DNA from: Alphaproteobacteria bacterium
GTDB taxonomy: Bacteria; Pseudomonadota; Alphaproteobacteria; Rhizobiales; Hyphomicrobiaceae
Length of the DNA: 59,799 nt
Reading direction: 5' to 3'
Assembly: GCA_018830445.1 (NCBI GenBank)
Contig: JAHJSN010000107.1
Location: 1 to 59,799, forward strand
The notes below the pieces were generated by a model. The model worked only from the letters and a program-made list of their open reading frames with translations, was not told the DNA's origin and did not search any database. Below are positions 50,965 through 59,799 of this stretch, piece by piece; the stretch's first letter is position 1; each line of letters begins with the position of its first letter. Position numbers and translations under genes: made by a program.

Positions 50965-52263
50965 ATGAGACCGGGCGCAAGGATCAGGGCCGCAATCGAG
51001 GTCCTCGAAGACATCGCCGTCAATCACCGGCCGGCCTCGACGGCGCTGGCCGACTGGGGGCGGTCGCACCGCTTTGCGGGCTCGGGAGACCGTACCGCGA
51101 TCGGCACCATCGTATTCGACGCGCTCCGCAACAGGAACTCGTTTGCCTGGAAGATGAGGACGGATGCGCCGCGCGCTCTGGCGCTGGCGGCGGCAGGCGA
51201 GGCGCTGGGGCTGTCGCTTGAAGACTTGCAGCGCAACGCGGATGGGTCGGAGTATTCGATTGCGCCGCTGAGCGACGAGGAAGTCGAAGGCCTGAATCGC
51301 GCCGTTTCCGATGAGGTTCCGCTTGAAGTTGCCGGAGATCTGCCGGAATGGCTCGCGGCTTCGTTCGAAAAGACGTTCGGCGCTCGGGCCGGGGAAGAGG
51401 GCCGCGGGCTCAGTCAGCGCGCGCCGATCGACCTCAGGGTCAACGCGCTCAAGGCGACGCGGGAAAAGGTTTTGAAGGCGTTCGAGAAGTTCGCGGCCGT
51501 GCCGACGGCGTTGTCGCCACTCGGAGTGCGCATCCCGCCTCCGAAAGGGGCTGCGAAATCGCCGAACGTGGAGGCCGATACCGCACACGGAAAGGGCTGG
51601 TTCGAAGTCCAGGACGAGGGCAGCCAGCTCGCCGCACTCATTGCCGGGGCGGGGCCGCGCGAACAGGTGCTCGACTTTTGTGCCGGGGCCGGTGGCAAGA
51701 CGCTCGCCATGGCGGCGGGAATGCAGAACACCGGGCAGATCTATGCCTATGACAGTTCGCGCAGCCAGCTCCGGCCGATCTTCGAGCGGTTGAAACGGGC
51801 GGGTGTGCGCAACGTCCAGGTGATGGAAGCCGGCGATGAAGAGATGCTGGCCAATCTCGCGGGGAGGTTCGATCTCGTGCTGGTCGATGCGCCCTGTACG
51901 GGATCGGGGACCTGGCGGCGGCGGCCGGATGCGAAGTGGCGCCTGAAGCCGGAGGCGCTCGAACTGCGTATCGCCGAACAACGCGCGGCGCTGGCCTCTG
52001 CGGCGCCGAGCGTGAAGCCGGGCGGGCGGCTCGTCTACGTCACCTGTTCGGTGCTTGACGAGGAAAACGGCGGACAGGTCGCGGCCTTCCTTGCCGAGCA
52101 TCCGGAGTTCAGTCTGTCGCCGGTTGGCGAACATTGGGTGGCGCGGATCGGCGGTGCGTGCCCGGTATCGGCTGATGGTGCGACCGAAACGATGCTGTTG
52201 ACGCCGGCCTCGCATGGAACGGACGGATTCTTCATCGCGGTTCTGAAACGCCAGGTCGATTGA
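50965..52263 (+). CDS. RsmB-type RNA (cytosine-C5)-methyltransferase
   Basis: 432 residues from the ATG at 50965, with AAGGA six nt upstream. The N-terminal helical NusB-like part is followed by a PUA-like stretch and the Rossmann core: QVLDFCAGAGGKTLAMAAGM (SAM site), VDAPCTGSGTWRRRPDAKW with one Cys, and LVYVTCSVLDEENGGQVA with the nucleophilic Cys in TCSV. The two-Cys arrangement is that of m5C methyltransferases. It probably modifies 16S rRNA in the decoding centre. The hydrolase gene follows 4 nt after its stop. Confidence 0.88.
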   Translation: MRPGARIRAAIEVLEDIAVNHRPASTALADWGRSHRFAGSGDRTAIGTIVFDALRNRNSFAWKMRTDAPRALALAAAGEALGLSLEDLQRNADGSEYSIAPLSDEEVEGLNRAVSDEVPLEVAGDLPEWLAASFEKTFGARAGEEGRGLSQRAPIDLRVNALKATREKVLKAFEKFAAVPTALSPLGVRIPPPKGAAKSPNVEADTAHGKGWFEVQDEGSQLAALIAGAGPREQVLDFCAGAGGKTLAMAAGMQNTGQIYAYDSSRSQLRPIFERLKRAGVRNVQVMEAGDEEMLANLAGRFDLVLVDAPCTGSGTWRRRPDAKWRLKPEALELRIAEQRAALASAAPSVKPGGRLVYVTCSVLDEENGGQVAAFLAEHPEFSLSPVGEHWVARIGGACPVSADGATETMLLTPASHGTDGFFIAVLKRQVD

Positions 52264-52267
52264 TCGA

Positions 52268-53173
52268 ATGGGGGAGACGATCGAATTGGCGGACGGCCGG
52301 CGTTTCGGTCTTGCGCGTTTTGGCGCACCCGATGGCCACCCGGTCCTGGCATTGCACGGCGCGCCGGCTTCGCGGTTGATGTTCGACGTTACCGATGAAA
52401 CGGCCAAAGGGCTGGGGATGACGCTGTTCTGTCCGGACCGGCCCGGCTACGGTCTGACGCCGCTTGATGAGGCGCCCACGCTTCACGGCCGGACCGACGA
52501 TTTGATAGGAATTGCCGATGCGTTGTCGCTGAAGCGTTTTTCTGTTCTCGGGGTATCAGGCGGTGGACCCTATGGGGTGGCGCTGGCCGCGCGCCTTGGC
52601 GACAGGATTGCCGGGCTGGGGCTGGTCAGTCCGCTGGGGCCGGTCGCACAGTTCCATGAGGCGAAAGCAGCCGGACTTGTCGACGACAACCACAAACCGA
52701 TGTCGCGCGGGCACCATATCTTCTTTCTCGACCTGCCGAAGCATCGTGGCGTTCTGTCGTTCCAGGCCGGGCTCAGCGCACGGGTGTTCAAGACGGCGCC
52801 GCATCTGTTTGCAAGGATGTTTGCCTGGAGTCTCAGTGCTGCGGATAGCAAAGTCCTGCAGCAGCCTCACGTGCAGGAGAGCCTGATCGGGATGACGCTG
52901 GAGGCGCTGCGGCAGGGGGTCGAGGGCGGGCTTTCGGATCTCGAAGTGTTTTCGCAACCCTGGCCGGTAGCTTTCGAGGCAATCACCGCGCCGTCGATCC
53001 TCTGGCAGGGGACGGCGGACCAGATCGTGCCGTCGGCGGTTTCAGTGTGGCTTTCCGGACTCATCCCCAACTGCCGCCTGGAACAGCTTGAAGATTGCGG
53101 GCATTTCTGGGTTTACGATCATCTCGAGGAGGTTCTCGGCGGCCTGTTGGAGATTTCGAGCGGCGGCACTTGA
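52268..53173 (+). CDS. alpha/beta hydrolase
   Basis: 301 residues. The oxyanion region is VLALHGAPASRLMFD, and PDRPGYGLTP precedes the nucleophile elbow VLGVSGGGPYGVALA. The acid lies in LWQGTADQIVPSA and the His in LEDCGHFWVYDHLEEV. This is the standard Ser-Asp-His hydrolase set of the epoxide hydrolase/peptidase-like group. The substrate is unknown. It starts 4 nt after the methyltransferase stop, so the two are probably cotranscribed. Confidence 0.85.
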   Translation: MGETIELADGRRFGLARFGAPDGHPVLALHGAPASRLMFDVTDETAKGLGMTLFCPDRPGYGLTPLDEAPTLHGRTDDLIGIADALSLKRFSVLGVSGGGPYGVALAARLGDRIAGLGLVSPLGPVAQFHEAKAAGLVDDNHKPMSRGHHIFFLDLPKHRGVLSFQAGLSARVFKTAPHLFARMFAWSLSAADSKVLQQPHVQESLIGMTLEALRQGVEGGLSDLEVFSQPWPVAFEAITAPSILWQGTADQIVPSAVSVWLSGLIPNCRLEQLEDCGHFWVYDHLEEVLGGLLEISSGGT

Positions 53174-53252
53174 ACAACCCAGTTGATCGCTGCGGGGGGC
53201 AGTTCGTCCACCGGGCGGTGAGAGGATGAGGCATCAAACTATCGGGATCGTC

Positions 53253-53705
53253 ATGCGAAGATATATTTCCCTCATCGTGTTTCTGCTCCTGACGACGCTC
53301 GTGGCGTCGTTTGCGGGGGCGTTCATGCCGGGCGAATGGTATCAAGGGTTGCAGAAACCGGATTGGACGCCGCCCAATTGGCTGTTCGGGCCGGTGTGGT
53401 CGGTTCTCTACCTGTTCATAGCGATCGCCGGATGGCTTGTTTGGCGGGCAAAGGGGCTCGGTCTGGCGCTGTTGATCTGGTTCATTCAGCTGGGGCTCAA
53501 CGGCGCATGGTCCTACCTGATGTTCGGAGAACACGACATTTCCAGCGCGATGATCGATCTGGGATTGATGTGGGTTGCGATCGTCGCGTTCATGGTGACC
53601 TCCTGGCGGCTCAGCAGACTGGCGGTGATCCTGTTCGTGCCGTATCTCATCTGGGTGAGCTTTGCCGGTGCGCTGAATTTCGCATTGCTACAATTGAATT
53701 CGTGA
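53253..53705 (+). CDS. tspO: TspO/MBR family membrane protein
   Basis: 150 residues from the ATG at 53253, preceded by GGGA; an earlier ATG at 53226 directly follows its GAGAGG and is less likely. Five helices are predicted. The family signature is YQGLQKPDWTPPNWLFGPVW, with further WSVLYLFIAIAGWLVW and WFIQLGLNGAWSYLMFG. TspO proteins bind porphyrins and other tetrapyrroles or cholesterol-like ligands and affect redox stress responses. It has no pigment genes nearby. Confidence 0.88.
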   Translation: MRRYISLIVFLLLTTLVASFAGAFMPGEWYQGLQKPDWTPPNWLFGPVWSVLYLFIAIAGWLVWRAKGLGLALLIWFIQLGLNGAWSYLMFGEHDISSAMIDLGLMWVAIVAFMVTSWRLSRLAVILFVPYLIWVSFAGALNFALLQLNS

Positions 53706-53803
53706 ACGGTTGCCGGAGAGAGCCTTGCCTTGACGGCGGCCTGGGGCGGTGATCTACGGGGCGATCCCTATTATCGGCGGAAAGCCAGGAGACTTCGCGC
53801 GCA

Positions 53804-55351
53804 ATGACGAACAACGTTCTCATAATAGATTTCGGCAGTCAGGTGACGCAGCTCATCGCCAGGCGCGTGCGCGAGGCGGGTGTCTACTCGGAGATCGTAC
53901 CGTTCAATCAGGCCGAGGCAGCCCGTGATCGGCTCGATCCCAAGGCGGTGATCCTGTCGGGCGGGCCGGCGAGCGTGACGGAAATGGGAACGCCGAGGGC
54001 GCCGGAGTGGGTGTGGTCGTCGGGGTTGCCGGTGCTCGGCATCTGTTATGGCCAACAGACGATGGTGGCGCAGCTCGGCGGCGGCGTCGAAGCGGGTCAT
54101 TCCCGCGAGTTCGGCCGTGCCGAGATCGAGGTAAAGGCACCATGCCGGCTGTTTGAGGGTGTCTTGGACGTCGGAGCGCGCGATCAGGTGTGGATGAGCC
54201 ACGGCGACCGCGTGACCCGACTGCCGGACGGATTTTCGGTCGTTGCCGTGTCAGAGGGCGCTCCGTTCGCGGCGATCGCCAATGAGGAACGGCGCTTTTA
54301 CGGCGTCCAGTTTCATCCCGAAGTCGTGCATACGCCGCGCGGAGCGCAGCTGATCTCGAATTTCGTGCACAGGATCGCCGGGCTGCCGGGCGACTGGACG
54401 ATGGCGCACTTCAGGTCGAGCGCAATCGAGGCGATCGGTTCGCAGGTCGGGGACGCGAAGGTGATCTCGGGGCTGTCGGGCGGGGTCGATTCGGCGGTCG
54501 CCTCGGTGCTGATCCACGAAGCGATCGGCGATCAGCTCACCTGCATCTTCGTCGATCACGGATTGTTGCGCGCAGACGAGGCACAAGAAGTCGTCGAGAT
54601 GTTCAAGGGTGCCTACAATATCCCGCTGGTGCATGTGGATGCGCGCCAGCGGTTCCTATCGGCGCTTGAAGGGGTCGAGGATCCCGAAAGGAAGCGCAAG
54701 ATCATCGGCGGCCTGTTCATCGATGTGTTCGAAGAGGAAGCCGGCAAGCTGGGCGGCGCGGACTATCTGGCTCAGGGCACGCTTTACCCCGATGTCATCG
54801 AGAGCGTCTCATTTACCGGCGGACCTTCGGTGACGATCAAGTCGCACCACAACGTGGGGGGATTGCCGGAGCGGATGAATCTGAAGCTCGTCGAACCACT
54901 GAGGGAGCTGTTCAAGGACGAAGTCAGGGAACTCGGCCGGGAACTGGGTCTGCCCGAACGGTTCGTCGGGCGGCACCCATTTCCGGGGCCGGGCCTTGCC
55001 ATTCGCATGCCGGGCGGCGTTACGCCGGAAAAGCTCGAAATTCTGCGAAAGGCCGACCGGATCTATCTGGAAGAGATCCGCAACGCCGGGCTCTACGACA
55101 AGATCTGGCAGGCGTTTGCGGTACTGCTGCCGGTCCGTACCGTCGGAGTGATGGGCGATCAGCGGACCTACGACTACGTGTGTGCGCTGAGGGCCGTGAC
55201 TTCGATGGATGGCATGACGGCGGATTATTTCGATTTCAGCCATGAATTCCTCGGCCGGGCCAGCACGCGGATCATCAACGAAGTCAATGGGATCAATCGC
55301 GTCGTCTACGATATTACCTCGAAGCCGCCCGGGACTATCGAGTGGGAATGA
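53804..55351 (+). CDS. guaA: GMP synthase (glutamine-hydrolysing)
   Basis: 515 residues. N-terminal class I glutamine amidotransferase: [20 protein letters not shown], nucleophilic Cys in [11 protein letters not shown], His/Glu in [10 protein letters not shown]. The ATP-PPase P-loop is in [20 protein letters not shown], then [14 protein letters not shown] and [11 protein letters not shown], ending [13 protein letters not shown], the usual GuaA C-terminus. It aminates XMP to GMP. AGGAGA sits 11 nt upstream. It is near guaB but not in one operon with it. Confidence 0.97.
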   Translation: MTNNVLIIDFGSQVTQLIARRVREAGVYSEIVPFNQAEAARDRLDPKAVILSGGPASVTEMGTPRAPEWVWSSGLPVLGICYGQQTMVAQLGGGVEAGHSREFGRAEIEVKAPCRLFEGVLDVGARDQVWMSHGDRVTRLPDGFSVVAVSEGAPFAAIANEERRFYGVQFHPEVVHTPRGAQLISNFVHRIAGLPGDWTMAHFRSSAIEAIGSQVGDAKVISGLSGGVDSAVASVLIHEAIGDQLTCIFVDHGLLRADEAQEVVEMFKGAYNIPLVHVDARQRFLSALEGVEDPERKRKIIGGLFIDVFEEEAGKLGGADYLAQGTLYPDVIESVSFTGGPSVTIKSHHNVGGLPERMNLKLVEPLRELFKDEVRELGRELGLPERFVGRHPFPGPGLAIRMPGGVTPEKLEILRKADRIYLEEIRNAGLYDKIWQAFAVLLPVRTVGVMGDQRTYDYVCALRAVTSMDGMTADYFDFSHEFLGRASTRIINEVNGINRVVYDITSKPPGTIEWE

Positions 55352-55543
55352 TGCGGCCGGTCCGATAAAGCCTGCGGCGGGCAATCAAGGTGATTGCAAG
55401 ACAAGTTTTAAGCGACAATCCAGCCACACCGATTCTTGTCGAATAGAGACTTGTTCGGGCCGACTGCTTGATTCGTATAGGTCGTTTCTGCAAATGTGCC
55501 GCCCGAGTTGGAGCCGTAGGTTAGCCAGTGAGGGGCGAATACT

Positions 55544-56311
55544 ATGAAACGTTCTGTGGAATTTGGTTTGTTTGCAGTCGCTGCGGCCGTTGGTGGGGCT
55601 GCCTTTGTCCCGTCCGCCCAGGCGCAAAGCCTGCCTGACCTCATTATCGAGGCGAAAGATTCCGAGCTCAGGTTCGTGAGCTGCAATACTTCCGATCCGC
55701 TGGTCGAAGGGCGTATCGTGATCCGCAACGCAGGCGATGGCGATGCAAACCTGCGGGCTGCAGACAACCTGCTGCGCAGCTTCGTTGCGGTTTACAATCC
55801 CGAGAATATCGACCTGATCGAAAAGGATACGCGCCGTACCAAGATCGAGCCGCGCGAGCAGCGGCAGGTCGAAATCTCCATGGGTAAAGGGGCGGTGAAG
55901 ACCGGCCGCAACTATAACGGTTTCTCGGGAAGCACCGCGGGATCGCTGCCGTCGGATGCGGATGCGCTGAAAAAGGACAAGGATCTCGCACGGCTGGTCC
56001 AGCAGTTCCTGCGCGACCGCGCCTATTCGGTGAGTGTCGACGGTGACTGGGGATCGGGCTCGAAGCGTGCGCTGTCTGCTTTCCAGAAGACACAGGGCCT
56101 GCCGGGCAACGGCGACTGGAATGAGGAAACCGCGACGCGGATGGTGTCGCTGATCCCGGATCTGAAGCCTTCGGCCGGCAATATCGTCAACGACAAGGGC
56201 GAGACGCAGATCACCGTTTTCGCAGTGGTCGACCCCTATAATCTCATCGATGAAACCAACGAGAGCAACAACCTGGTCAAGTACACGGGCTGGCTCAAAT
56301 GCAGTAACTGA
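55544..56311 (+). CDS. secreted CARDB-type protein with an inserted peptidoglycan-binding domain
   Basis: 255 residues. A signal peptide (FGLFAVAAAVGGAAFVPSAQAQ region) leads to LPDLIIEAKDSELRFVSC and GRIVIRNAGDGDANL, the opening strands of a CARDB domain. Its closing strand lies far downstream, VDPYNLIDETNESNNLVKYTG. Between them sits a peptidoglycan-binding type 1 domain (about residues 145-203): LVQQFLRDRAYSVSVDGDWG, SKRALSAFQKTQGLPGNGDW. The protein may anchor an adhesion-type fold to the wall. Two Cys residues (SCNT, LKCSN) flank the CARDB ends and could form a disulfide. Single gene with a good terminator. Confidence 0.75.
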   Translation: MKRSVEFGLFAVAAAVGGAAFVPSAQAQSLPDLIIEAKDSELRFVSCNTSDPLVEGRIVIRNAGDGDANLRAADNLLRSFVAVYNPENIDLIEKDTRRTKIEPREQRQVEISMGKGAVKTGRNYNGFSGSTAGSLPSDADALKKDKDLARLVQQFLRDRAYSVSVDGDWGSGSKRALSAFQKTQGLPGNGDWNEETATRMVSLIPDLKPSAGNIVNDKGETQITVFAVVDPYNLIDETNESNNLVKYTGWLKCSN

Positions 56312-56346
56312 CGAGCTGCCGGCGTCGGTATAGCCTGCACGATATT

Positions 56347-56377
56347 CGGCCACTGCGGAAACGCGGTGGCCGTTTTT
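56347..56377 (+). terminator. intrinsic terminator after the CARDB gene
   Basis: CGGCCACTGCG pairs with CGCGGTGGCCG over 11 bp (one T-G wobble) around a GAAA tetraloop, followed by five T residues. It begins 35 nt after the stop codon. Confidence 0.85.
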
Positions 56378-56392
56378 CGTTGAGCGCCAGGA

Positions 56393-57610
56393 TCATGCGC
56401 GGGTATGCCAAGCGACCAAACGGCGGGCGGCTTCGGCGATGTCGGCGGTCGAGCGGGCGTAGGAAAAGCGTACGAATCTGTCACCTCGGACGGGGTCAAA
56501 GTCGATTCCGGGCGTGATCGCGACGCCTGCCTCGTCAAGAATGCGGCGTGCGAGTTCCGGGCTGGAAAGTCCGAACCCGGTGACGTCGCAGTACAGGTAG
56601 AAGGCACCGTCGGCAGGGACGATGTCGGCGAAGCCGGCTTTCGGCAACTCACGCAATAGAAGAGCGCGGTTTTGCGCATAGGTGCGCTTGTTAGCTTCGA
56701 GTTCGTCACGGCCTGCCATGGCGCCGAGGGCTGCTGCCTGGGAGGCTGCCGGCGCACAAATGAAGAGATTCTGGGCCAGTCGCTCGAAGACGCGGATGAA
56801 CCGTTCGGGCACGACCATCCAGCCGACCCGCCAGCCGGTCATCGAGAAGTATTTCGAGAACGAGTTGATGACGATGGCGTCGTTCGAATACGACAGGGCG
56901 GTTGCCGCGGGCATGCCGTAGGTCAAACCGTGGTAGATCTCATCGGAGACGAACCATAGGCCGAGGCGGTTGCAGACTTCGAGGAGTTCACCCAATCGGC
57001 CGGGTTCCAGCATGGTGCCGGTCGGGTTGGCGGGGGAGGCCACCAGAAGTCCAGCCAGTGCATTTTGCTTATGGGCGTTTTCGATATCCGCTGCTGTCGG
57101 CATCCAGCGTCCGGCCGCAGTTGTTTCGATCAGCTCCGGTGCGAGGTCGAGGGTTCTGAGAATCTGGCGGTAACAGGGGTAGCCTGGTGATGGCAGAGCA
57201 ACCCGGGCGCCGGCGTCGAACAGTGCGGTGAAGGCCAGGATGAAGGCGGCCGATGAGCCGGAGGTGACGATGACACGGGCGGGGTCGAGGTCAACGTTGT
57301 AGGATTCGCCGTAGTGTAGGGAGATGGCGTGGCGCAGAGGATCGCTGCCAAGGGCCAGGGTATAGCCGAGATTGTCGTTTTCCAGGGCATCGCGCAGGGC
57401 ATCGCGGGCCGTCCTGGGTGCCGGTGTGCCGGGCTGGCCGACTTCCATATGGATGATATGGCGGCCCTGGCGTTCCAGGGCTGCTGCCTCGTTCATGACA
57501 TCCATGACCATGAAACCGGCGATGTCGCTGCGGCTGGAAGTCGACAGGGGTTGCGCCGCTGTGGCCGCAACGTCGAGGGTTGTGGGTTCTGGAGTGAGCT
57601 TGTCTGGCAT
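56393..57610 (-). CDS. class I/II PLP aminotransferase
   Basis: About 405 residues from the ATG at 57610; an ATG at 57640 or a TTG at 57691 would lengthen it. Typical parts: MDVMNEAAALERQGRHIIHMEVGQPGTPAP, YTLALGSDPLRHAI, VASPANPTGTMLEP and the PLP-binding Lys in INSFSKYFSMTGWRVGWMVVP, ending DRFVRFSYARSTADIAEA. It belongs to the aspartate/alanine aminotransferase-like branch. Substrates are not defined by context. It converges with the CARDB gene. Confidence 0.88.
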   Translation of the reverse strand: MPDKLTPEPTTLDVAATAAQPLSTSSRSDIAGFMVMDVMNEAAALERQGRHIIHMEVGQPGTPAPRTARDALRDALENDNLGYTLALGSDPLRHAISLHYGESYNVDLDPARVIVTSGSSAAFILAFTALFDAGARVALPSPGYPCYRQILRTLDLAPELIETTAAGRWMPTAADIENAHKQNALAGLLVASPANPTGTMLEPGRLGELLEVCNRLGLWFVSDEIYHGLTYGMPAATALSYSNDAIVINSFSKYFSMTGWRVGWMVVPERFIRVFERLAQNLFICAPAASQAAALGAMAGRDELEANKRTYAQNRALLLRELPKAGFADIVPADGAFYLYCDVTGFGLSSPELARRILDEAGVAITPGIDFDPVRGDRFVRFSYARSTADIAEAARRLVAWHTRA

Positions 57611-58177
57611 ATGGTTGGTTTCCGGTTGAACGAGCCGCATTGCCCGCGACAGATCGCCGGGCAGCAAGTCGAGCGGTTCAGTATGCTCCAAAGGGGCAGC
57701 TAAGACATTGCCTGCAATGAGATTTTTGTTTTGTGGCGAAGATTGAGCCGGTGCGAGGCTTCGTCGGCCATTTCGTCATGCTCGCGCCTCAATATCACCC
57801 ATTCTGCTATAGCGAAAAGGTTTGCCCGGTTCTGAAGCAGTCTTGCGACTGCGACGCTTGGTTCCGCAAGTGCCTCGGCCGTGACACTGGGGAACTGCTT
57901 AGCTTGTGTTAGGGATTGACTAACGCTTGACGAGCTTCGCGCGGAATCAAGCGCTCGATCCGGAACATTCGCGTAAACGTCAACGCGGGTGCGTTGACGC
58001 TGACATGGGCCGACATTACGGTCGCGTCGGTCCGCAAAAGGTAAATACGCGGCACAATGGCAACTGATGCCGTGAGGCGCCGGGAAACATCAACGCCGGT
58101 TTGGCAAGCTGCTACCGGTCCAGCGGGCGTCGCTCCGTCGAGCAAGGATGCTGGGCCAAATCAGGGAAAAATACCAG
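57611..58177. other. 567-bp divergent intergenic region
   Basis: Between the aminotransferase and the M48 protease genes. The first 80 bp may be N-terminal coding sequence of the aminotransferase. A perfect 8-bp hairpin GTCAACGC-GGGT-GCGTTGAC lies at 57979-57998. A 78-codon minus-strand frame (57909-58145) has no recognisable feature and is left uncalled. Both promoters should be here. Confidence 0.45.
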
Positions 58178-59581
58178 ATGATGTTCACTGGGCTTTCGAG
58201 ACGCGTTGCTCGCGGGCTGATGGCCGTCATGGCGGTCGTCATTGCCGCAAGTGCTCTGGTTTCGGGTATGAGGCCAGCTCTTTCGCAGGGGCTGCCGCTT
58301 ATTCGGGACAGTGAGATCGAAGCGCTTCTGAACGATTATGCACAACCCATCTTCAGGGCATCGGGTCTCGGGTCGGGTCGCATCACGATGCGCATCGTTC
58401 GCAACGATGCGTTCAATGCGTTCGTTGTCGATGGCGGGAACGTATTCGTTCACACCGGCCTGCTGATGCAGTCGGATACACCCAACCAGGTGATCGGCGT
58501 CATCGCGCACGAAGCAGGTCACATCGCCGGTGGCCATATGGCCGCGCTGCGCCATCGAATCGCCAAGGACCAGACCCGCGCCCTGCTTTTGCAGATCCTG
58601 GCAGCAGGGCTGATGGCGGGCGGTATCGCCGCCGGTGACCGCGACGTCACTGCCGCAGGCGGGGCAGGATTGTCGTCGGGGCCCAACTTCGTCATCCGCT
58701 CGCTGCTGGCCGAGCGGCGTTCGCAGGAATCGGCAGCCGACCAGTTCGGTCTCAGGGTGCTCGATGCTACCAAGCAGTCCGGGCGCGGCATGCTCGAGAC
58801 GTTCGAGCGGTTTGCGCAGCAGGAATACATTTCCGACACCTACAAGGATCCGTTTGCCCGCAGCCACCCTGTGGCCACCGACCGTCTCAACCAGTTGCGC
58901 CGCGCTGTCGAAGGCAGCCGGTACTATGCGAATTTCGATTCGCCGCAGTTGCAGCTTCGCCACGACCTGATGCGCGCCAAACTGTCGGGATACCTCGAAT
59001 CGCCGGCCATCGTGCTCAACCGGTACCCGATGACCGACAAGTCGCTTCCGGCTCGATACGCACGCGGCATCGCGCGCTATTTCCAGGGTGGGAGGGACGG
59101 CTTGCAGGCTGCGCTTGCGGAAATCGATCAGTTGGTCAATGAGCGCCCCGATTACGCCTACTTCTGGGAAGTCAAAGGCGACCTGCTGATGCGCTCAGGC
59201 AAATCGGTCGAAGCCATCCCGTTCCTGCGCAAGGCAATTTCGCTGGCGGGAAAGAAGAACGACACGCTCATGCAGGTGCAGCTTGCGACAGCCCTGCAGA
59301 ATACCGGACAGAAGGCGTCGGTTGGGGAATCGATAAAACTGCTGAAGGCGTCGCTGATCGAAGACCCCAATCCGCGCGCCTATCGGCTGCTTGCGGCGGC
59401 CTACTACAATCAGGGCGACCGGCCCAAGGCGGATGCGATGACGGCGCAGGCCTACTATTTCGAAGGTAATATCGACCAGGCGCAGATCTTCGCCAAGCGC
59501 GCGCAGCGGGCGCTCAAGGCCGGCTCCCCGGAATGGATCAAGAACGAAGACATCATCAAATACGAACCGCCGCGCGGGTAA
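58178..59581 (+). CDS. M48 family metalloprotease with TPR-like tail (BepA/YfgC-like)
   Basis: 467 residues from the ATG at 58178, with AGGGAA nine nt upstream; the frame starts at 58148. A hydrophobic signal (LMAVMAVVIAASALVSG) precedes the peptidase M48 domain: FVVDGGNVFVHTGLLM, zinc-binding HEAGH in IGVIAHEAGHIAGGHMAAL, and the third ligand in QESAADQFGLRVL. The rest, from about residue 280, is built of TPR-like helices (NERPDYAYFWEVKGDLLMRSG, RAYRLLAAAYYNQGD). Such proteins act in the periplasm on outer-membrane assembly. Palindromic elements follow 78 nt after the stop codon. Confidence 0.88.
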   Translation: MMFTGLSRRVARGLMAVMAVVIAASALVSGMRPALSQGLPLIRDSEIEALLNDYAQPIFRASGLGSGRITMRIVRNDAFNAFVVDGGNVFVHTGLLMQSDTPNQVIGVIAHEAGHIAGGHMAALRHRIAKDQTRALLLQILAAGLMAGGIAAGDRDVTAAGGAGLSSGPNFVIRSLLAERRSQESAADQFGLRVLDATKQSGRGMLETFERFAQQEYISDTYKDPFARSHPVATDRLNQLRRAVEGSRYYANFDSPQLQLRHDLMRAKLSGYLESPAIVLNRYPMTDKSLPARYARGIARYFQGGRDGLQAALAEIDQLVNERPDYAYFWEVKGDLLMRSGKSVEAIPFLRKAISLAGKKNDTLMQVQLATALQNTGQKASVGESIKLLKASLIEDPNPRAYRLLAAAYYNQGDRPKADAMTAQAYYFEGNIDQAQIFAKRAQRALKAGSPEWIKNEDIIKYEPPRG

Positions 59582-59659
59582 TGCCGTTCAGCATCGGTTA
59601 CTTTTTCGTGCAACAAAATCGCCTATATGCTACGGGCCGATCGACCTGAATCCGCTACA

Positions 59660-59723
59660 CTAGTGTTCCGACTCTGACATATGGTTCCCTGCCGGGAACC
59701 TGAATGTCAGCCCGGAACACTAG
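59660..59723. repeat. 64-bp palindromic element, CTGACAT type, copy 2
   Basis: From CTAGTG to CACTAG; 62 of 64 positions match 31668-31731. The preceding bases ACACTAGTG show two element ends sharing one CTAG. Confidence 0.9.
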
Positions 59724-59739
59724 GCAACCTTTTGATTGT

Positions 59740-59799
59740 GTTCTGGATTCACAAACATTTGACGACCTCCACCCGGGACTCAAATGTTTGATCCAGAAC
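59740..59799. repeat. palindromic element running to the window end
   Basis: The left arm GTTCTGGAT-(TCA)-CAAACATTTGA pairs with the right arm TCAAATGTTTG-ATCCAGAAC, 20 pairs with a 3-nt bulge around a 17-nt loop. The window stops at the last base of the right arm, so the element may continue. The left arm alone is found at 31747-31766. Confidence 0.85.

Noticed and set aside
57909-58145. A 78-codon minus-strand frame between the aminotransferase and the M48 gene
   Set aside because: No convincing ribosome site, no signal peptide or domain; the region is better read as promoter space.

Overview
The window is one contiguous chromosomal segment of a GC-rich alphaproteobacterium, probably of the order Hyphomicrobiales. 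The evidence is a LexA operator of the alphaproteobacterial GTTC-N7-GTTC type before an imuA-imuB-dnaE2 cassette, two CtrA-type boxes (TTAA-N7-TTAA), a DUF2853 protein and several TRAP-transporter proteins. This placement is an inference; there is no rRNA, tRNA, CRISPR array or phage gene, and no transposase was recognised.

Layout. (1) 0.2-13.7 kb: a complete Wzx/Wzy-type exopolysaccharide locus with flippase, three glycosyltransferases, polymerase/ligase, initiating sugar transferase, Wzc-like co-polymerase, outer-membrane beta-barrel, Wza-like lipoprotein and a methyltransferase. Two CtrA-like boxes lie in a divergent glycosyltransferase promoter, so the polymer may be made under cell-cycle control. 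(2) 13.7-14.8 kb: two small secreted or anchored proteins of unknown role. (3) 14.9-21.1 kb: a minus-strand operon dctP-dctQ-dctM, a degenerate amidase, a small membrane protein and an intact amidase. (4) 21.6-28.9 kb: serine-glyoxylate aminotransferase, haloacid dehalogenase, universal stress protein, an SLC13 permease with RCK_C-like domains, a small Cys-repeat secreted protein and methylmalonate-semialdehyde dehydrogenase. (5) 29.0-34.5 kb: a minus-strand set of coiled-coil protein, OmpA-domain inner-membrane protein with a roadblock/longin-like segment, Ras-like small GTPase, histidine kinase and receiver protein. This is the most interesting candidate system in the window. (6) 34.8-38.5 kb: DUF2853, an orphan TRAP binding protein, a thioredoxin-fold protein, a DUF1007 protein with an EF-hand loop and an L,D-transpeptidase. 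(7) 38.8-45.7 kb: the SOS mutagenesis cassette imuA-imuB-dnaE2 behind two LexA boxes, with tandem repeats in the 5' parts of both imuA and imuB. (8) 45.8-59.6 kb: gamma-glutamyltransferase, FAD amino-acid oxidase, guaB, a MAPEG-like protein, an RsmB-type methyltransferase, an alpha/beta hydrolase, TspO, guaA, a CARDB protein interrupted by a peptidoglycan-binding domain, an aminotransferase and an M48 protease.

A second theme is a family of palindromic elements 60-100 bp long, bounded by CTAGTG/CACTAG, found at five places, nearly always just after a stop codon. They include an exact 99-bp inverted duplicate 31 kb apart, and they join to one another at CTAG like modules. They look like small non-autonomous mobile elements or REP-type 3'-end structures. 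All functions are read from sequence alone; start codons were chosen from ribosome binding sites, overlaps and signal peptides.
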